Notes under the pieces: model-generated
The model's database searches: none
The model's input: only the letters and a program-made list of their open reading frames with translations
What the model was told of the DNA's origin: nothing
NCBI GenBank assembly: GCA_013399895.1
Contig: VXBA01001335.1
Span: forward strand, 1 to 64,000
Source: Serilophus lunatus
Lineage: Eukaryota; Chordata; Aves; Passeriformes; Eurylaimidae
Direction of reading: 5' to 3'
Length of the DNA: 64,000 nt
Translations under genes and position numbers: made by a program
Shown here: positions 1 to 14,300 of the stretch, piece by piece
How positions within the stretch are numbered: the first letter of the stretch is position 1
Layout: each line of letters begins with the position of its first letter

Positions 1-22
1 TGTGTAATTCTGTGTGTAAAAT
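1..22 (+). mobile_element. Possible tail of a CR1 element lying left of the window
   Basis: The first bases contain TAATTCTGTGTGT, the same string that ends the CR1 copy at 28.58 kb. CR1 elements end in short ATTCTRTG-like repeats, so this may be the 3' tip of a plus-oriented copy. It is very short, so confidence is low. Confidence 0.35.
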
Positions 23-1593
23 TATTCCTGTTGAAATTTTAAACAGTAGAGTGTTACAACCCTGTAATATCATCACAAATCCCATATAAAGCAGGAATTA
101 TGGAGGTTCTTCTCATGCATCTAGACAAAGTTTCCATCACTATTAAATTGCCAAAGTTTTAGCAATTTAAATCTCTTTGTAGACTCATGTGAGCATGTGA
201 AATTCCTAAACACAGTCTTGCATCAAATCTTTTAACGTTTTAACTTCTTTTTTAATCTAGTACAAGTAGTATTAGAAAGCACCAATGAAACAGAATAGGA
301 CAAAAAGAGTATCTAAACCACAGGGAAATCATAGAGAAAACACGTATTTAGTCCAATTAAAAGATACATGTTATACCCTTTTAAATAAAACATAAGGGTA
401 TGGTTTAAAATATCTATGAGAACATAATCAATGGTAAAATCACCTTTTCTGAAGACTAGATAATTTATAAGTCACAAGCAGATATGAATAGGTGCTCAAA
501 AATGTGTGGGATGTTAAAAACTAAACAATGCTCTGTAACTTTTAATTGTATGCTCTTTTTATACATTTCAAATAACAACGACAACCTATTTGGTCATCTG
601 TTTGTTCACTGCCAGAGTTTGCTTTTCAAATTGATGTGGTTTTTTGTCCATTTTAAAGGAAATTACGAAAAGGCATTTTGGAAGCATTTGCATAATTTTT
701 TCAGTTGGTGACAGAAAATACAGGCAACAGTCCCTCCATTTTCAAAAAAGTAAAATGGAAGTAACTTACCAGTTGTATAACATACATACCCAAGCTAACG
801 GGTAGGATACAGTATCCCTGGCTTAGTAGCTTTTTTTTACAGCATTTCCTTTTCACATTTTAAAAAAAAAAGTACAGACAGTTTTGATTGCTAGGATACT
901 GAAGGAATGTTCCACCTACATAGATGCGTTGCACATATCAAAAGAAATTTCCAATTTTCCAGTAATTACTCCTAAACAGCAGTTTATAAAAAGCTAACAT
1001 AACTGCTCTTTATCTTCAAATGGGGAAAGGCATGTCACTAAGGCATATTTTTTAAAATCCCAGTAAGACATGCAGCAACAAAAACACAGAAGGCTATTGG
1101 CATTCAGAAATATCCCCTAACCACCGATGTAACAGCCACAACACTGCAATACTCATTTTCACTCGTTGCTCTTGAACAAAGTTCAATCATATGTAAATAA
1201 GCAGAGATACAATGAAAGCTTTTTTTCCTACTCTGATTTATTCTAAAAACAACAAAACAAACACTTCCTATATAATAAAATTATGAGACTTAAAATCAAA
1301 ATAAAATACTAGGTTTAGGGTTCAGATACCTCAAGCAGTAGAGCACCACAGGAAATAAGCATCATGCTAACTAGATCTGCATCCTAAATCCTGTGAAATG
1401 CTGCCATGATGGAGCTTCAACACTTCCATTTCTAATTCATCCAACATCATTCCAGTGATCTTAATGCAAAGCTGCATGTGTTCAAAAACTTTCATTATTT
1501 ACATCCAACATTTAAGTAAATTTCTATCCTTAGAGATACTATACTTAGAGATACTAAAAATTCAACAGAAATAAATACCTGAGCAAATCAATC

Positions 1594-1674
1594 TAACCAG
1601 ATCTGTGTTGAGCAGGGGTTAAACTAAATCATTCTCCAGAGCTTCTCTGCAAGCTAAATTATTCTATGATTCTA
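1594..1674 (+). mobile_element. CR1 3'-end fragment
   Basis: The sequence runs GTGTTGAGCAGGGGTTAAAC, then a diverged ATCATTCTCCAGAGCTTCTC stretch, and ends ATTATTCTATGATTCTA. This is the classic CR1 3' terminus (GAGCAGGGGGTTGGACTAGA... ATTCTATGATTCTA). It is heavily mutated and so old. Confidence 0.75.
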
Positions 1675-2323
1675 AGCCATCTCCCCTTAATTGTATGGAC
1701 CTTCTCCTCCTGCACACAGAGTAAGAAAACTCCCCCATACAAAGTGCTAGAAAACAATCACATATATGAGAAAGAAACCAGATCTATGCTTAACATGAAG
1801 AATATCAGAGTAGTGTTTTTTCTTACTCTTCCTACAAATAAAGTTGAAAGCATATCTATCTATAATACTACTAATTAGCTGTGTAGGAGAATACTCTAAT
1901 GGTTCACACTTTCAGCAATCTCCTTGGGTCCACTGAAAGAACAAGTAAGGACTGCATTCATCAATGACAGTGATATCTTCCAAAAAGAGCATAGAGCGTA
2001 GAATATTTGCAACAAGGAAAGCCCATGCTCTGAGCAGTGAAATTGGGATCCTGTTTCCTTCATAAAAAAGCTTAACAACTATGCACTTACTATAAAAAAC
2101 ATTATAAAAGGTACAAATATTTTTGTTACTTAGAAACAACACTAGTCCTATAAATAATGTTTCATGTCATTTATAAAGCTTTTCTTAAGTTGAAGGGGTT
2201 TTTTCCAATCAATACCCATTACACAGATGAGGTGTCTGGAAAAAAAAAGTGTACCTACAGCAGTAATAGTAATACCATTACTTTAATCTGTATGAAGGAA
2301 TAGACACATTCTGTTGATGCTAC

Positions 2324-2391
2324 CTGAGATGATTAAGCAGAGGTTGTAGTCTCTCATCAGACTGAACGGAAGGCAGTGATCGTGCTGTCAG
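2324..2391 (-). CDS. PRIM2: PRIM2 coding exon 7 (codons 232-253 plus 2 nt)
   Basis: The acceptor is TTCTTCCAG|CTGACA and the donor is CATCTCAG|GTAGCA, a weaker donor than the GTAAGT or GTGAGT sites of the other exons. The 68-nt exon encodes LTARSLPSVQSDERLQPLLN then HL plus two bases of a serine or arginine codon. It is nearly identical to human LTARSLPAVQSDERLQPLLN. The next exon, coding for the SHSYTGQDY region in mammals, must lie to the left of the window. Confidence 0.96.
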
Positions 2392-5300
2392 CTGGAAGAA
2401 AACAGGAGTTCAATTAATAAAATATCAGTTTATAAATACTGATAGCAAAAAGCAGGGATTATGTACAAGTCCCTCGGTGTTGTTACAACTTTACACAACA
2501 TTGGTTAAGTAACTGTCTCCTATTAAAAATAATTAAGCACAGCCTTCCAGAATCTGAAGTTAGCAGAAATATTTACAAGTTAACAAACTGCAAAAAATAT
2601 TTTTTTCTAAAATTACAGTTCTATTTGAATTAAATAGCAAGACGTCATTGAAACATACCTGAACTAGAAGACATATTCTGCCTAGATAGCCTTTAATTAA
2701 CCACAAAATGTAAATATATTCCATGAAGCTATATTATATAGAATTTCCATTTGTATAAAAGGATTTTGCATACTATTTAGCACTATAAAACTTTTATGTA
2801 GACATGCCTCTGTGTACATTTTTATTTAAATGTTTGTTTTGTAATTTGTCCATTCTAAAATACACTTTATTTCTCATAACTCTTTCATATGACTTGTTAA
2901 AACATTTTCTGCAAAAATAAACTTAGTCATCTCCAGATGAACAAATTCATGTCACACTATCATAGAATACTAGTTCGTTGGTGTACTAAAATAATTAGAA
3001 AGCTATATGATTTACTAAATTTGCTTAGTAAATATATATATAGGTGGCTACCTTCACTTATAAAAGCTACAAACATAACACTTCTGAAAATTTTGACATA
3101 TATCTAACATAAAATATTTACTATAACATGCATTTCACTATTCCATGGTTGCCAAGACAGGCTGCATTTTGAAAACTACTTTTGTACAAATCAAAATTTC
3201 AACACATTTCACATTAACATTAAGTTCCTGAGTATTTCACAGGTAATTCAAAAATAGCATGCACTGTTACACATACTCATTAAAAATATTATTTTAAAAC
3301 AGACAAAAAACACCATAAAAAAGCCACCATTTTTAGCACCAACGCTGTAGCTTCACCTTGCTGGCTCCAAAACACAAGTAAAGGGAAGCACTGAAGTAGG
3401 ACCACCTAGTAGGCTGCAATTCATATTTATAGCCCAAAACCAAATATACCCCAGAAAAAGCTGCACTCGATGTTTGGATACAGGAGTTTAGTTGCAACTC
3501 TAAGAAAATCCATGCCAAACTCCACTGTCTCACAGCTACACTGTGTGAAGATGGAGTCCCAACTTGCCTGAGAGACCACCCGTTCATCACATCCATCTCA
3601 CAACCTTTGCAGCAAGACAAGTCAGACTGGGATCAAATTTTAAACTTGTGCCTCAAGTTTGCAATACAATCCACCAGACAAATGAGAGGAAGTTCAAAAC
3701 AGCTGCCTGCCAAGTGAAAGCTGAAGCTACTGAACACAGGGACAGCACAGACAGCAGGAAAGGAAGAAAGGGACATTTCAGCTGTTGAGACAGCTCTGGA
3801 CTGCTGCAATTTTTGCCTCAAAATACAGCTGTTCTCAGTCCCAGGTAAGACAAGTGAATTCATCCAACCTGGCTGCTGCAGAAAAGGGACTCACGCAGTC
3901 TCAGCTGTCCATTCATCTTCCTTTGAAAAAAGGCAGCTATCTTGGCAACTAAAGTATGATCCACATTCCCTTAATTTATGGAACTAGACTGAGACACATA
4001 CAATACACTAAACATTCAGGAAGCTCTGTATTTATTTAGAAGTTTCTTTTGATAGAAGACTCATCTTTTTACCACTGAATTTTACAGGCCAATACACTTA
4101 TTGTTCTATACTTATGTCCCCAGTAAAGCAAACCTTTAGTTTTGCTTTGAACACAATCATAAAATCAGCAATTATTTTTGAAAATAACTTGGAAGCCTTC
4201 GGAACACCAGTAACTTATTTCACTTGGCTAAAATCAGAACAGAGATTTAATTATAGGAAATACCATCTGCTTCCTTTCCACTAATAATTTAAGCGATAAA
4301 AAACTACTATTTGTGTCCATATTCACATACATATGTGTACTTTTACATGAGACAAAGTATTTTTCTCTATGCAGTACTTGAAATATTACATTGAATCAGA
4401 AAAAAATTTCCTTGTTATAAACAATGCATTTATGACAAAACGTTTATAAAACTCAAATTCGACAGTGATATAAGTAGCAAAAAGTAACATTCAAAATCTG
4501 AAAAAAGAAATTATTAACAAAGTTATATTAAAAATAAACTACATTGATAGTGCTTGTGTAACAATTAACAGAAATATTCGTTTAAAACTAATTTCAGAAA
4601 CTTGTAAGAATTGAGGAAGAACCAAGAATTAGTAATCTTGGTGGGTTTTGATGTGAAAATAAGATCTAACACCTTTCAACTCTTAGAACAAACACCTTGT
4701 TAGTTTAGATCAAATGTTTATTTTCACAAAGATGTGGGATCCTCATGACATTGTTCTTTATGTAAAACCATGGATACATTTTCTTAAACACACTGAGGAA
4801 ACTTCATCAAAATATTTGAACAACTTTACCTGAAAGAGCACATTTTCCTTTAATGTACCTGGATTATAAAAATAAAACCTAACATTCTCATGCATGAAGT
4901 CAATCCTCAAAATTACATTTTTTCTATCCAAACCACAGTGTGAATAAAATCAGGTTTAACAAAGGTGATGTTAAATTATCACTACTGTTTTCAAGCAGCT
5001 AAGAATTTTATGTTTTAAACAGCATTCTTTTAAAAGATGATCTCTATTTCAGAAACCAAACTACAATTTGAAATGAAAATTTAGATAAATTCCAGCAAGC
5101 ACAGCCTTGCTTTCATCTCTATATCATACTCAACATAAAGATCATATTACCAGGGGGAAAAAAAGCAAAAACATGACATTTGATATTTTGGAGACATGAA
5201 AGATATCAAAACGTTCTCAAGTAAAGGGCACAGCTCCAAACTCTCATCACGTTGAAGCAGTTTAATTTACAGAGAACATAAAACACTGCCAACTTAAGGT

Positions 5301-8300
5301 ATTTCCAGATCCAAGGCCTGAATGATCAGAGGAAGGGGCAGAATGAGCTGCAGACAAGAACATGCATACACCTCACATTTGAGATGAGATGGTGAAAGCT
5401 GGAGTGAGCAATGCAGATTAAGGCAAATTCATTACCATGTTATCAATATCACACAGCATTTCAGATTAAGAAAGGAGAAAGAATACTTAACAACATGAGA
5501 AAAAGGAAATATCTTAAGTCTAAACAATATGACGTTCAGCAACAAAACCAAGACAGCCAAGGTCAATCCACCACTTATATATACTCATTTTACACCCATA
5601 AGAAGCTTATAAATTCCAGCTAAAGTACAGGTTTCACAGTATTTTGAAAGCTTTGTTGTCTATCTTAGAGGAATCAAAAAACTGCTACTGGTTTGTATAA
5701 AAAGGATATTTTAAAAAACCTCAACAACACCGAAAAATAAAAAACCAACAAAATTACCATCAAAAATACAACCAACCAACCAAACAAACAAACAAAATCC
5801 CAACCAAACTAACCCCCACAATTATGCAGCAGGCTTAAATCTCTCTTATACCTCTACTGGATTTTTACTGAGAAATCTGTGAGACAAAATAAAGTGGAAA
5901 CTGTGATGCTAACATAAACTTGACAACTTTGTTTCTGCAGACAATAACAATTACACCGCAGCTTAAGCCATGTTAACAAGTGTGTAGAAAACGAACGTGT
6001 GAACTAGACAAAGACATGGTTCTATGGTTGTAAACTTCACAGGAGCCTCAAGCTGACATTAAGCCACTGAATTTCTGTAAGGTCACATTAAAATTAGCCT
6101 CACTTTAATAGCAAAAGCTGCTAACACTGCATCTTGCTGAAATTTCTAATACAACCGTGACTTTACAGGGTGAGGGGAAATCTGAAACAAACTTAGTTTA
6201 GCTTCAAGCTGAGCTAAAGCAGCATCTGACATAGTAAGAGAGAGAAGGGAAAACTCTCCCTTCTTCAAACCTGCTGTTAAAGGCCCTGATATGAACAATT
6301 CATCTCCTTTAAAGACTAAATAATAAGCCTATTTTCAGGAAAAAATAAATAAATTTAAAATCCATTTATCTAACAAACAAACTCTGGCAGAAAACAGAGG
6401 TGCTATGAACTGCATTGCTCCTCAAATCATTCAATTCTTAGATGATTAAAAACATTATTCTCTATGCAGGAACTTCCTTCTCACATTTCTAACTACAGTC
6501 TATTTGTTCTCATTAAGTGCATTACCCAGTTGAGTAGGAGCCCACACAGTAGTGAAGTGCAAGAAGGATGTAAGGTAAAGCATAAATGAAAGTACACATA
6601 TGAGTAAAATGTAACATCATAGTGGTACATCCAAAGGAACTGCGTACAATTAGAAATTATCTTTTGTGGAATGAAACAAGATCAGGTTTTACTCTGCTAA
6701 CCCAACACTACTTCATGTATTCACATCTTTTTTTTCGAAAAATAATGCATTTAGAGATAGCTATTTAACAGTAATAGACACTACACTTGCTCCAACTAAC
6801 TATTAATACTAGACAAACTTTTTTCAAAGACCTGTTTGGTCAGCTTTTGAAGATGTCTTCTAGATGTAATGAAATCTAGTAGAGCATCAGCTTTCATGTA
6901 ACCAGAACCTGACATACATCTTCTTTTTTGTTAACAGCACCATAGCTGTGGCATACTTAAGAGTCAGAATTACAGATCCTAGCTTTCCCCCTTCACCAGG
7001 ATTAGCTGAAAAACGAGAGAAGACAGTAGGTTGTTTTTACCTTATATCAAGATTTCTCTCCTTATTCCTTATCCAGATCAGCTATCATTATGGAGTCTCT
7101 GATCAAAAGAGAAAACAATCTCCAGAAGAATTACAAAAGCCTTTGGGAAGCTTTCCTCCCCTCATCTCCATTTTAAGATACAGAACAAGTTAAAAATAAT
7201 ACTGCAGAAACATCTTAGTTGTACTCATTTAAGGAGAGTACTCTCTACATATTTATAATATTTAGGATAAACATAGAATCACAAAAAGGCCCGGATTGGA
7301 AGGGACCTTAAAGATCATCTAGTTCCAGCTTCCTGTGGTAGGCAGGGACATCTTTCAGATGAGCAGGTTGCTCAGAGCCCCATCCCACCTGGCCTTCAAC
7401 ACGAACCGTGCACACACCCAGCATGATCGCAGTAAATAACAGCCTTTCTTTAGGTCTCAGTTCCACTGATACCGAGTCCAAGTGCAAGAGGTTCTCAATA
7501 CATTTAATCAAGGCCATGCTTTTATATAAAAAGGGAAACTCTGCTATACACTGACATCTTATTTCAAACACATCACTCTAGTAAAATCTCTTTCCCACTG
7601 CAATCTGACCGCCTTCAGCAACAAAAACTAGTTTTGACGAACATTTCATTCCAGAATACAGCCTAAATGGAGGAAGCAATAGTATAAATGGCTTCTTAAT
7701 GCATTTCCCTCTGATTAGAAGCATTGTTGATGACTAGAAATTCTAAAACTTTAAACCAACTTCATTTTCAACAAAACCCAATTTTTAGCTAGTTATTCTC
7801 TGAAAAGTAGTTTTAAAGGATATGAATTCTCCAGTAAGGCATTTTAACACACCAGGCACCAAAATATCTGCTGTAAGTTAAATTTCAGATATAATGTCTA
7901 GAAAGGTTTTGTACTTCTGAGAAAGCTTGTAATATTACTTTAACTTTTTTTTTTTTAAGATATTTCAGAATGATAATGTCACATAGTCCATATGATTTTG
8001 CAAGCGTCATGAGTTGTAGATATTGCCAGAACCCAAGAATTCAAGTTAATCACATCTCAGAGAAACACCTTTAACATCCAACTAAGTTGCAGGCTATCTC
8101 ATACCAACAAAAACTGATTGATTTTGAAACATCAGCTACCGTGCTAATGTTGTTAACAAAATGTCACAATGCAAATGCTGTGCAGCTGGGGAACCTGAAA
8201 TAAGAGATCGGGGTTTGCATGCCGGTATGCTGCTGTACCAAGACAGCTGACATTTCAGTGCTGATCAATTTTCTTCTGAAAAAAGTTGGGGTTTAACCTT

Positions 8301-11300
8301 TCACAGCATCTTAAAGATCTCGAGCTTTGTACAAAATTAATAATTAATTTTTGCCAAGGCTTTTTCAGCTATTAAAAGTTATTTCAACAGCACTTACACT
8401 GAAATACGGCGTACAAAAATTACATCGAAAAATTAATATCACATCTATTCTGTGTCAACTGTTAACACGTCATCTATATAAGAGCAGACGTTTTGCAAAA
8501 CTAACAAAACTATGCAAAAATGACATTTTTGACATTATCAAACTGTTCTTTGCAATGGGTCAATATAATTTAATACATAAAGCATTCAGATTATTCCCAT
8601 CCAGCAAGATCAAATGTAAGAGAGAAAGGAGATAAATAAGAGAGATGAGCATTACTGGGCTCCTAGCACAAATGTAACAACTCTGGCATTATTAAAGGAG
8701 GGTTAAAAATCTCCCTCATGAATCTCTAGCGGTTGATGTAAGCGTCAATATAAGGCTGAAGTTGGTTTTTTGGGTTTGCTTTTGTTTTGTCATTTTAACT
8801 GAATTAAATTCCCCATCGCTTTTCTCTCACACACACCTCACACCTCCCCTTCACAGTAGCACAAACCAGCCAAAAGAAAAAATCGTACAGCATATAAAGT
8901 GGTCTTTTCTGTTTAAGAAAGCAAATCAAAGGCAAAAACTGACTAAAAAAACCCCAACAAAACCAAGGAATTTAAGTTACATTTTTAGCACTATCATTTT
9001 CTTTTGGGATTCTAAAGTGGAGGACACAATAGTTATTATAATGTTGTTTACATGCTACATCTAACAATTTAAAAGCCATATACAAGTATAAATAAATATA
9101 AATTATATTGTAAACATATATTCTAAATTATAAATACCCTACATATGTCTTTTTTTCATTCTGCCAGTTAATTCAAGCTGTCAAAGGACAAATCTTCCAT
9201 GGCAGAAGAAACAAATTAACTGTTATGAAAAAAATGTCCTTGCTAGCATGTCCTAGATGTTTACCTAATACTTTAAGACCTTTGAAGAAACCCAACTCCA
9301 CTAATTTCAGCTCAGCATTTGCCAAATGCATTCAGAATAATAATTAATGTTTTCCTGAGGCATTTGCTTCTGAAAATAATTGATTTCCTTTCTCCACTTG
9401 GAAATGTCTAGCTTTCGTATTCACACTGAGGTACAAATAACATCTGGGTTGAAGAGTAATATTTAGCCTTTATAGCAAAATTTTTCAATAATTAAACCTT
9501 GTTTAATTGCTAAGCAAACTGTTCTTGGGTTTTGCATCATTATTACTTGTGCATATAATCATTTCACTTGCACATTAGGGTGAAAGTATGTAAATGAACT
9601 CATCTCCTGTACTTTTTGCATTCTAACATAAAACTAAAGTTGACAGTTACTAAGATGCTCATTAGATATTTTTCCCCCAAAACAGGTTATTAATTCCACC
9701 TTTCTTACAATAGTCTATAGTGTGTTTCAGGCCTTAATTATATGTAGATTGAAGTAGACACTTAGGAAGCTACCTTGTCAGCAAAATCCAAACCTTCTGT
9801 TAAATTATACTGCTTCCCATAATTGTGAAGGTTCTTCAGAGATTTTATCAACTTTTTTACCTCTAACTCAGATAACTCTCTCAACTGTTAATTTAGTTCT
9901 CAGTATTTTTTGTATCTACTTCCAGCTACCTAGTAATTTTCAAACTAAGAAAATACTGCACTGAAGCACTTCTCTTCACAGCAAGCCTGGAAAATGAAAT
10001 CATTTACTTTATTTCACTATCAACTTCTGATACTTGCAAATAGTTCTTCATCTCTTCAATACTGTTTACTGTTCTTTGGCTGCATGCAGATCATTGTATC
10101 TTTTTCTGGCGTTATTTATGAGCAGAAGCTTCTCCCTTTTCCCAGGTTCACAGGCTAAATACTAACTCCAGGACTCCAAGGTAACCTGGGATGTGTTCCC
10201 CAGTTCAGCTATACATTGATGCTTCAATTAACTTGTATCTACTGAGTGTTACTGGAGGGAGACAAGGTCATGCAGTCAGCAGTGATTTCCCCAAGGTTTT
10301 AATATTATGATTTTGAAGTTCCGCAAGCACACACACCCTCCCCTTTCCATCCATTTGTGAGAAGGAAATTAAGAGAGCAAACATCTCTGTGTAATTTGGT
10401 AGAAGTTACTACCCAATACCACACAAGAAGCAATTGGCTAGAAAGCATGAAAGATTACTGGTGCTTCATTAAGCACCCTCAAAGTCCCTGTCAGAAACGA
10501 TGGTAGGCATTTCCCATCACAAACTTCATCAGTCTGTGTTCCAAAATTGCTTGAAGAACAACCACGCTAGCAAAACTCCTACAAGGCTGAAAACAATATA
10601 ATCTAAAACAGAAGAAACAATTCTCTGTATACCCATCCCATCCAATTGGTTAAAATCTCATTTTCCATAGTCATCATTATTACTACAGTGCTTCATCAAT
10701 GTAGACCATCATAAAAACCTTCAGTTTAAAAGCTGTTAATGTATTTTAACTTTACAAACCTTATTGTTAAAGCTCTATACACTACAGAAATAAATATGTC
10801 TGCTAACATATAAAACTCAGTTACTATAAATGGGTTTTATCATAGAACTTCAGAAGAGATATTTTGATTTCTTAGCAGGATTTTACTACTAGAAATTGAT
10901 TAATCTGTCCAGTTCTGGCCTATCCACAGGACAGATAAACATACAGATGTGGACATGCCCCAGCATAGGGCCAGAAAGATGATGAAGGAACTGGAGCATC
11001 TCTCATCTGCTCCAAGACTGGGAGACCTGGGACTGGAAAAGACTGGAGGAGTCTAGCAATGCACATAAATATCTGAAGGGAGGGTCCAAAGACAACAGAA
11101 CCAGGTTCTTTCCACAGCTGACCAGTGAGAGGATCAGAGGAGAGGTGGGCAACAAACTGAAACACAAGAGGTCGTCTCAGAACATCAAGAAACGTTTTCA
11201 GTGTGAGGCTGACAGAGCACTAGAACAGGTTGCCCAGGGAGGTTGTAGAGTCTCCATCCTCAGAGATATTCAACAGCCGCCTGGACAGTCCTGATCAAAC

Positions 11301-14300
11301 GGGTCTACATGACCCTGCCTGATCTGATGGGTTTTGTGTCCAGTTATGTGTTGAGATCCCTTAACCAGAATCATCTGTTTGGTGGCACCAGGGATCAGGA
11401 CCCTCTGAAATCACAATTGCCCACAAGACTGTGATGGGTTGAAAAGAAAAATGGAAAGAAATAACTCCTTTCCTCTCTCTCCAGCTCAGGAGGGGGCGGG
11501 GCTGAGCCCCAAGCTGGGGCTGGAGATGAAACATCTCTGGTTTCGGAAGCCTTTTCGCCTCGATCTCCCATTGACTCCCGGGCGGCCCAGGAGGGGTTTG
11601 GGAAAGGGGCACGGAGACCTGGGGGAGGGGAGGCAGGGGGCAGACCTGGAAGTCAGCTCGGCAGGATGGATGGGGCATAGCAGAGGCAGCGGCATGCGGG
11701 GCAGAAGGGAACACGTGTCGAGGCTGGGAGCCCACTCTCCTCGGCGCTGCCGGCAGAGAAGCTCCGGCGCAACCCAGCTCGGTTTTCCTCCTGCAAACAC
11801 CAAACCAGCACGCCCCGCGATTCCTGGCTGCTGAGGACCCCCCGCGGACACCACGCCGCCCGGAAAAAGCCACCGTGGACCCCCTACAAAGGGTCTGGGT
11901 TCGTGTGTTCCAATCCCTAAGTTCTCCCTCGTGTGCCCTGGACAGCACCCAAGTCCCTCTCACTCCCTGGGCTCAGCTCTTGACTGGAAAGAGGCACGGC
12001 ATCCCCTGCACCTCCAGGACACCAGGGCTGCTAGAGGGCATAAGGGACAATATTTCTAAAGATATTGATTATTGTTTGGCTCTTGTGGGTTTTTCTTCAG
12101 TTCACCACTTCAGTAACGAGTTTATCAGTTCATATCAGTTCATTAATATACATATCCATACACCCATCCATATTTATATCATCTCATATATAATAAATCA
12201 CTGCATTTTCCTACATGTCTCTTGTTTGCTAAATAACACTTTCTCACTGTCCTTTTAAACGAGGACAAAGACATACAAGCCTTGTCTGCATGGTGCTGAT
12301 CCAGAGGATCCAAAAAGAAAGACGGTCTGTATACCAGCTGTACAAGGGCTAAAATGGAGTCTCTAATGGAGTCTGTCTTTATCGCAAATTCATGAACTTT
12401 TATAGTGTAAAGATTGTTTAGGTTAACATAGCCAATTAGACAAAAGGAATAATGGTCACATGTCATTGTCTCAGAGCTACACGAAAGTCACAAGGTGTTG
12501 TTTACATACCTAAGACATTATATCGTAGCCTGGACACGCTGTATTAACTATTTAATAATGCTACAGGGTTAGATCGGATGATTTTCAGAGGTGCATTCAA
12601 ACCTAAACCCTATTGTGAACCACAGTTGTTTAAAATCACACAATACATAACACAGACCTCCAGTACCTAATATTCTCAAACTACCAGCTTTCCCATTTTC
12701 CATACAAAAACTTCCATTCTCTAAGAAGCCTCAAAAGTCCACACTTTCATACTCTCAGGTACATAGTGTGACCTGGGGGTGGCCTGTGCCAGGCCAGGAG
12801 TTGGGACTCGATGATCCTTGGGGGACCCTTCCAATTCCATATATTCTGTGAAATTTTCAAAATTATTCATGATTAGCAATTGCACATGAATTCTAGCAAG
12901 ACTGTTGAACCCTTTTTCAGGAGGATGAATGTCACGGTTATGCGGCTGAAGGGAAGGCAAGAACTCTTTTTCTCTCCCTCCCTCCCTCTCTCTCTGTGGG
13001 GGTGGGCGGCGCCTGGCGGCAGTTCCGCAGCTGCCCCTCGCAAGGGGCGGCCCTGCCGTTCCTCCCCTCTCACAGGGTGTTGCCGGGGCCGCATGGGGCC
13101 GGCTGCTGGCGGCCGTGTGCTGCAGAGCACGACGGCTGCCCTGTTCTGAGACCCGGGCACGCGGTCTCAGGCAGGGAGAGTTTTGGCAGGCTCTTTCTCG
13201 GGGCCAGGATGGGGGGGATCGGGTGGTGGCCAGTGGGAGGGCGCCACGGAAGCACAGCCTGTGCAACAGCCGGGAACTGAGGGGAGTGGCCCGGAAACCC
13301 TATAAACGCAGTCACTGGAGCGCTGGGGCTTCCTGTTTTGCCGGCAGCTGGGAGAGGCAGCGGTTCCTCGCTCCCAATGGCCACATCTGCCATTTTAGCA
13401 CAACGCACATGGCATGCAAGCCCCGCTCTCCTCGTAGTTTGCCTCCTTCCCGGACAGAGAACCAGCTAACCTCTACCGCCACTCCGCCTCCCAAGAAGAG
13501 GATTTGCCAGCCCGACTTCCACTCTGGTTTACTGATTTAAAACCTCGAACCCCCATCCATACTTTCAGAAAACCCCTGGAACTCCTCCTCACCCCCAGCA
13601 ACCTTGTTGGTCAGCAGAGCACATTGCCGACCCTGTACATCACAGCTCTCCCCTGCTGCACCCACGGTGGTACAACACCAGGAACTTTTGGGTTTTTCTT
13701 TCCCTTGCTCTCTTTGGGAAGGACAGTGGGTTTGGGATATTGAGATTGTTCAGGTTTTTTTGTGAGTGGTTATTTTTGCTTTCCCTTTCTCATTACAATT
13801 CAATTCCATTTTTTTCCCCTTCTCAAAATCATATTTACTTGTATATACAAGTATACATACAGCATATATATATATACATTCCAATAAAACTGGGTGTTCC
13901 TTCTGGATAGTTCCCTCGTCATCTTATTAGTAACTCTTAGTGGTCCTAACAACCACAATGAAATTAAGGGATATCCTGATCTTAGATTGCTTTCAGAGAA
14001 AAAAATTTTTTAAAAAAAATCTTAAAAACATTTGTTGGTAAATAATTCTGGTCCCTAACAAAGTCAACACTAATCAAGACTCTGTTCCCATTCAGTCCTT
14101 GTAAATAAAGACATTAACACCTAAGGAAAAATCATACCATTGCAAAGAATTTTCTCTCTTAAACAAGCTTCTTACATCTTCATATATTTACTTTTTTCCC
14201 CTTGAAAAATTTACTATGCAATTTGAAATAAATTTAAGAATTTCCTACTTGATCTTTAGTAACAAACAAAATAGAAAAGATTTTATTACAACAGCCTACA

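Larger units (their letters stand above)
1..2323 (-). other. PRIM2: PRIM2 intron 7, partial
   Basis: This is the right-hand part of the intron after exon 7. It is AT-rich, with a possible CR1 tail at the very left edge and an old CR1 3' end near 1.6 kb. I searched the minus strand for the next p58 exon and did not find it. Confidence 0.8.

Noticed and set aside
11361..11963. Overlapping frames of 122-200 codons on both strands
   Set aside because: They lie in the GC-rich half of the solo LTR at 11430-12267; the peptides are low-complexity and unlike retroviral proteins.
10905..12850. One CR1 split by the LTR insertion at 11.4 kb
   Set aside because: The left CR1 already has its own 3' end before the LTR, and nearly 500 bp of unrelated sequence separates the LTR from the CR1 tail at 12.8 kb.
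12721..13540. Several frames of 90-180 codons
   Set aside because: They fall in the GC-rich part of the LTR at 12930-13957 and its CR1 neighbour; no domain is recognisable.
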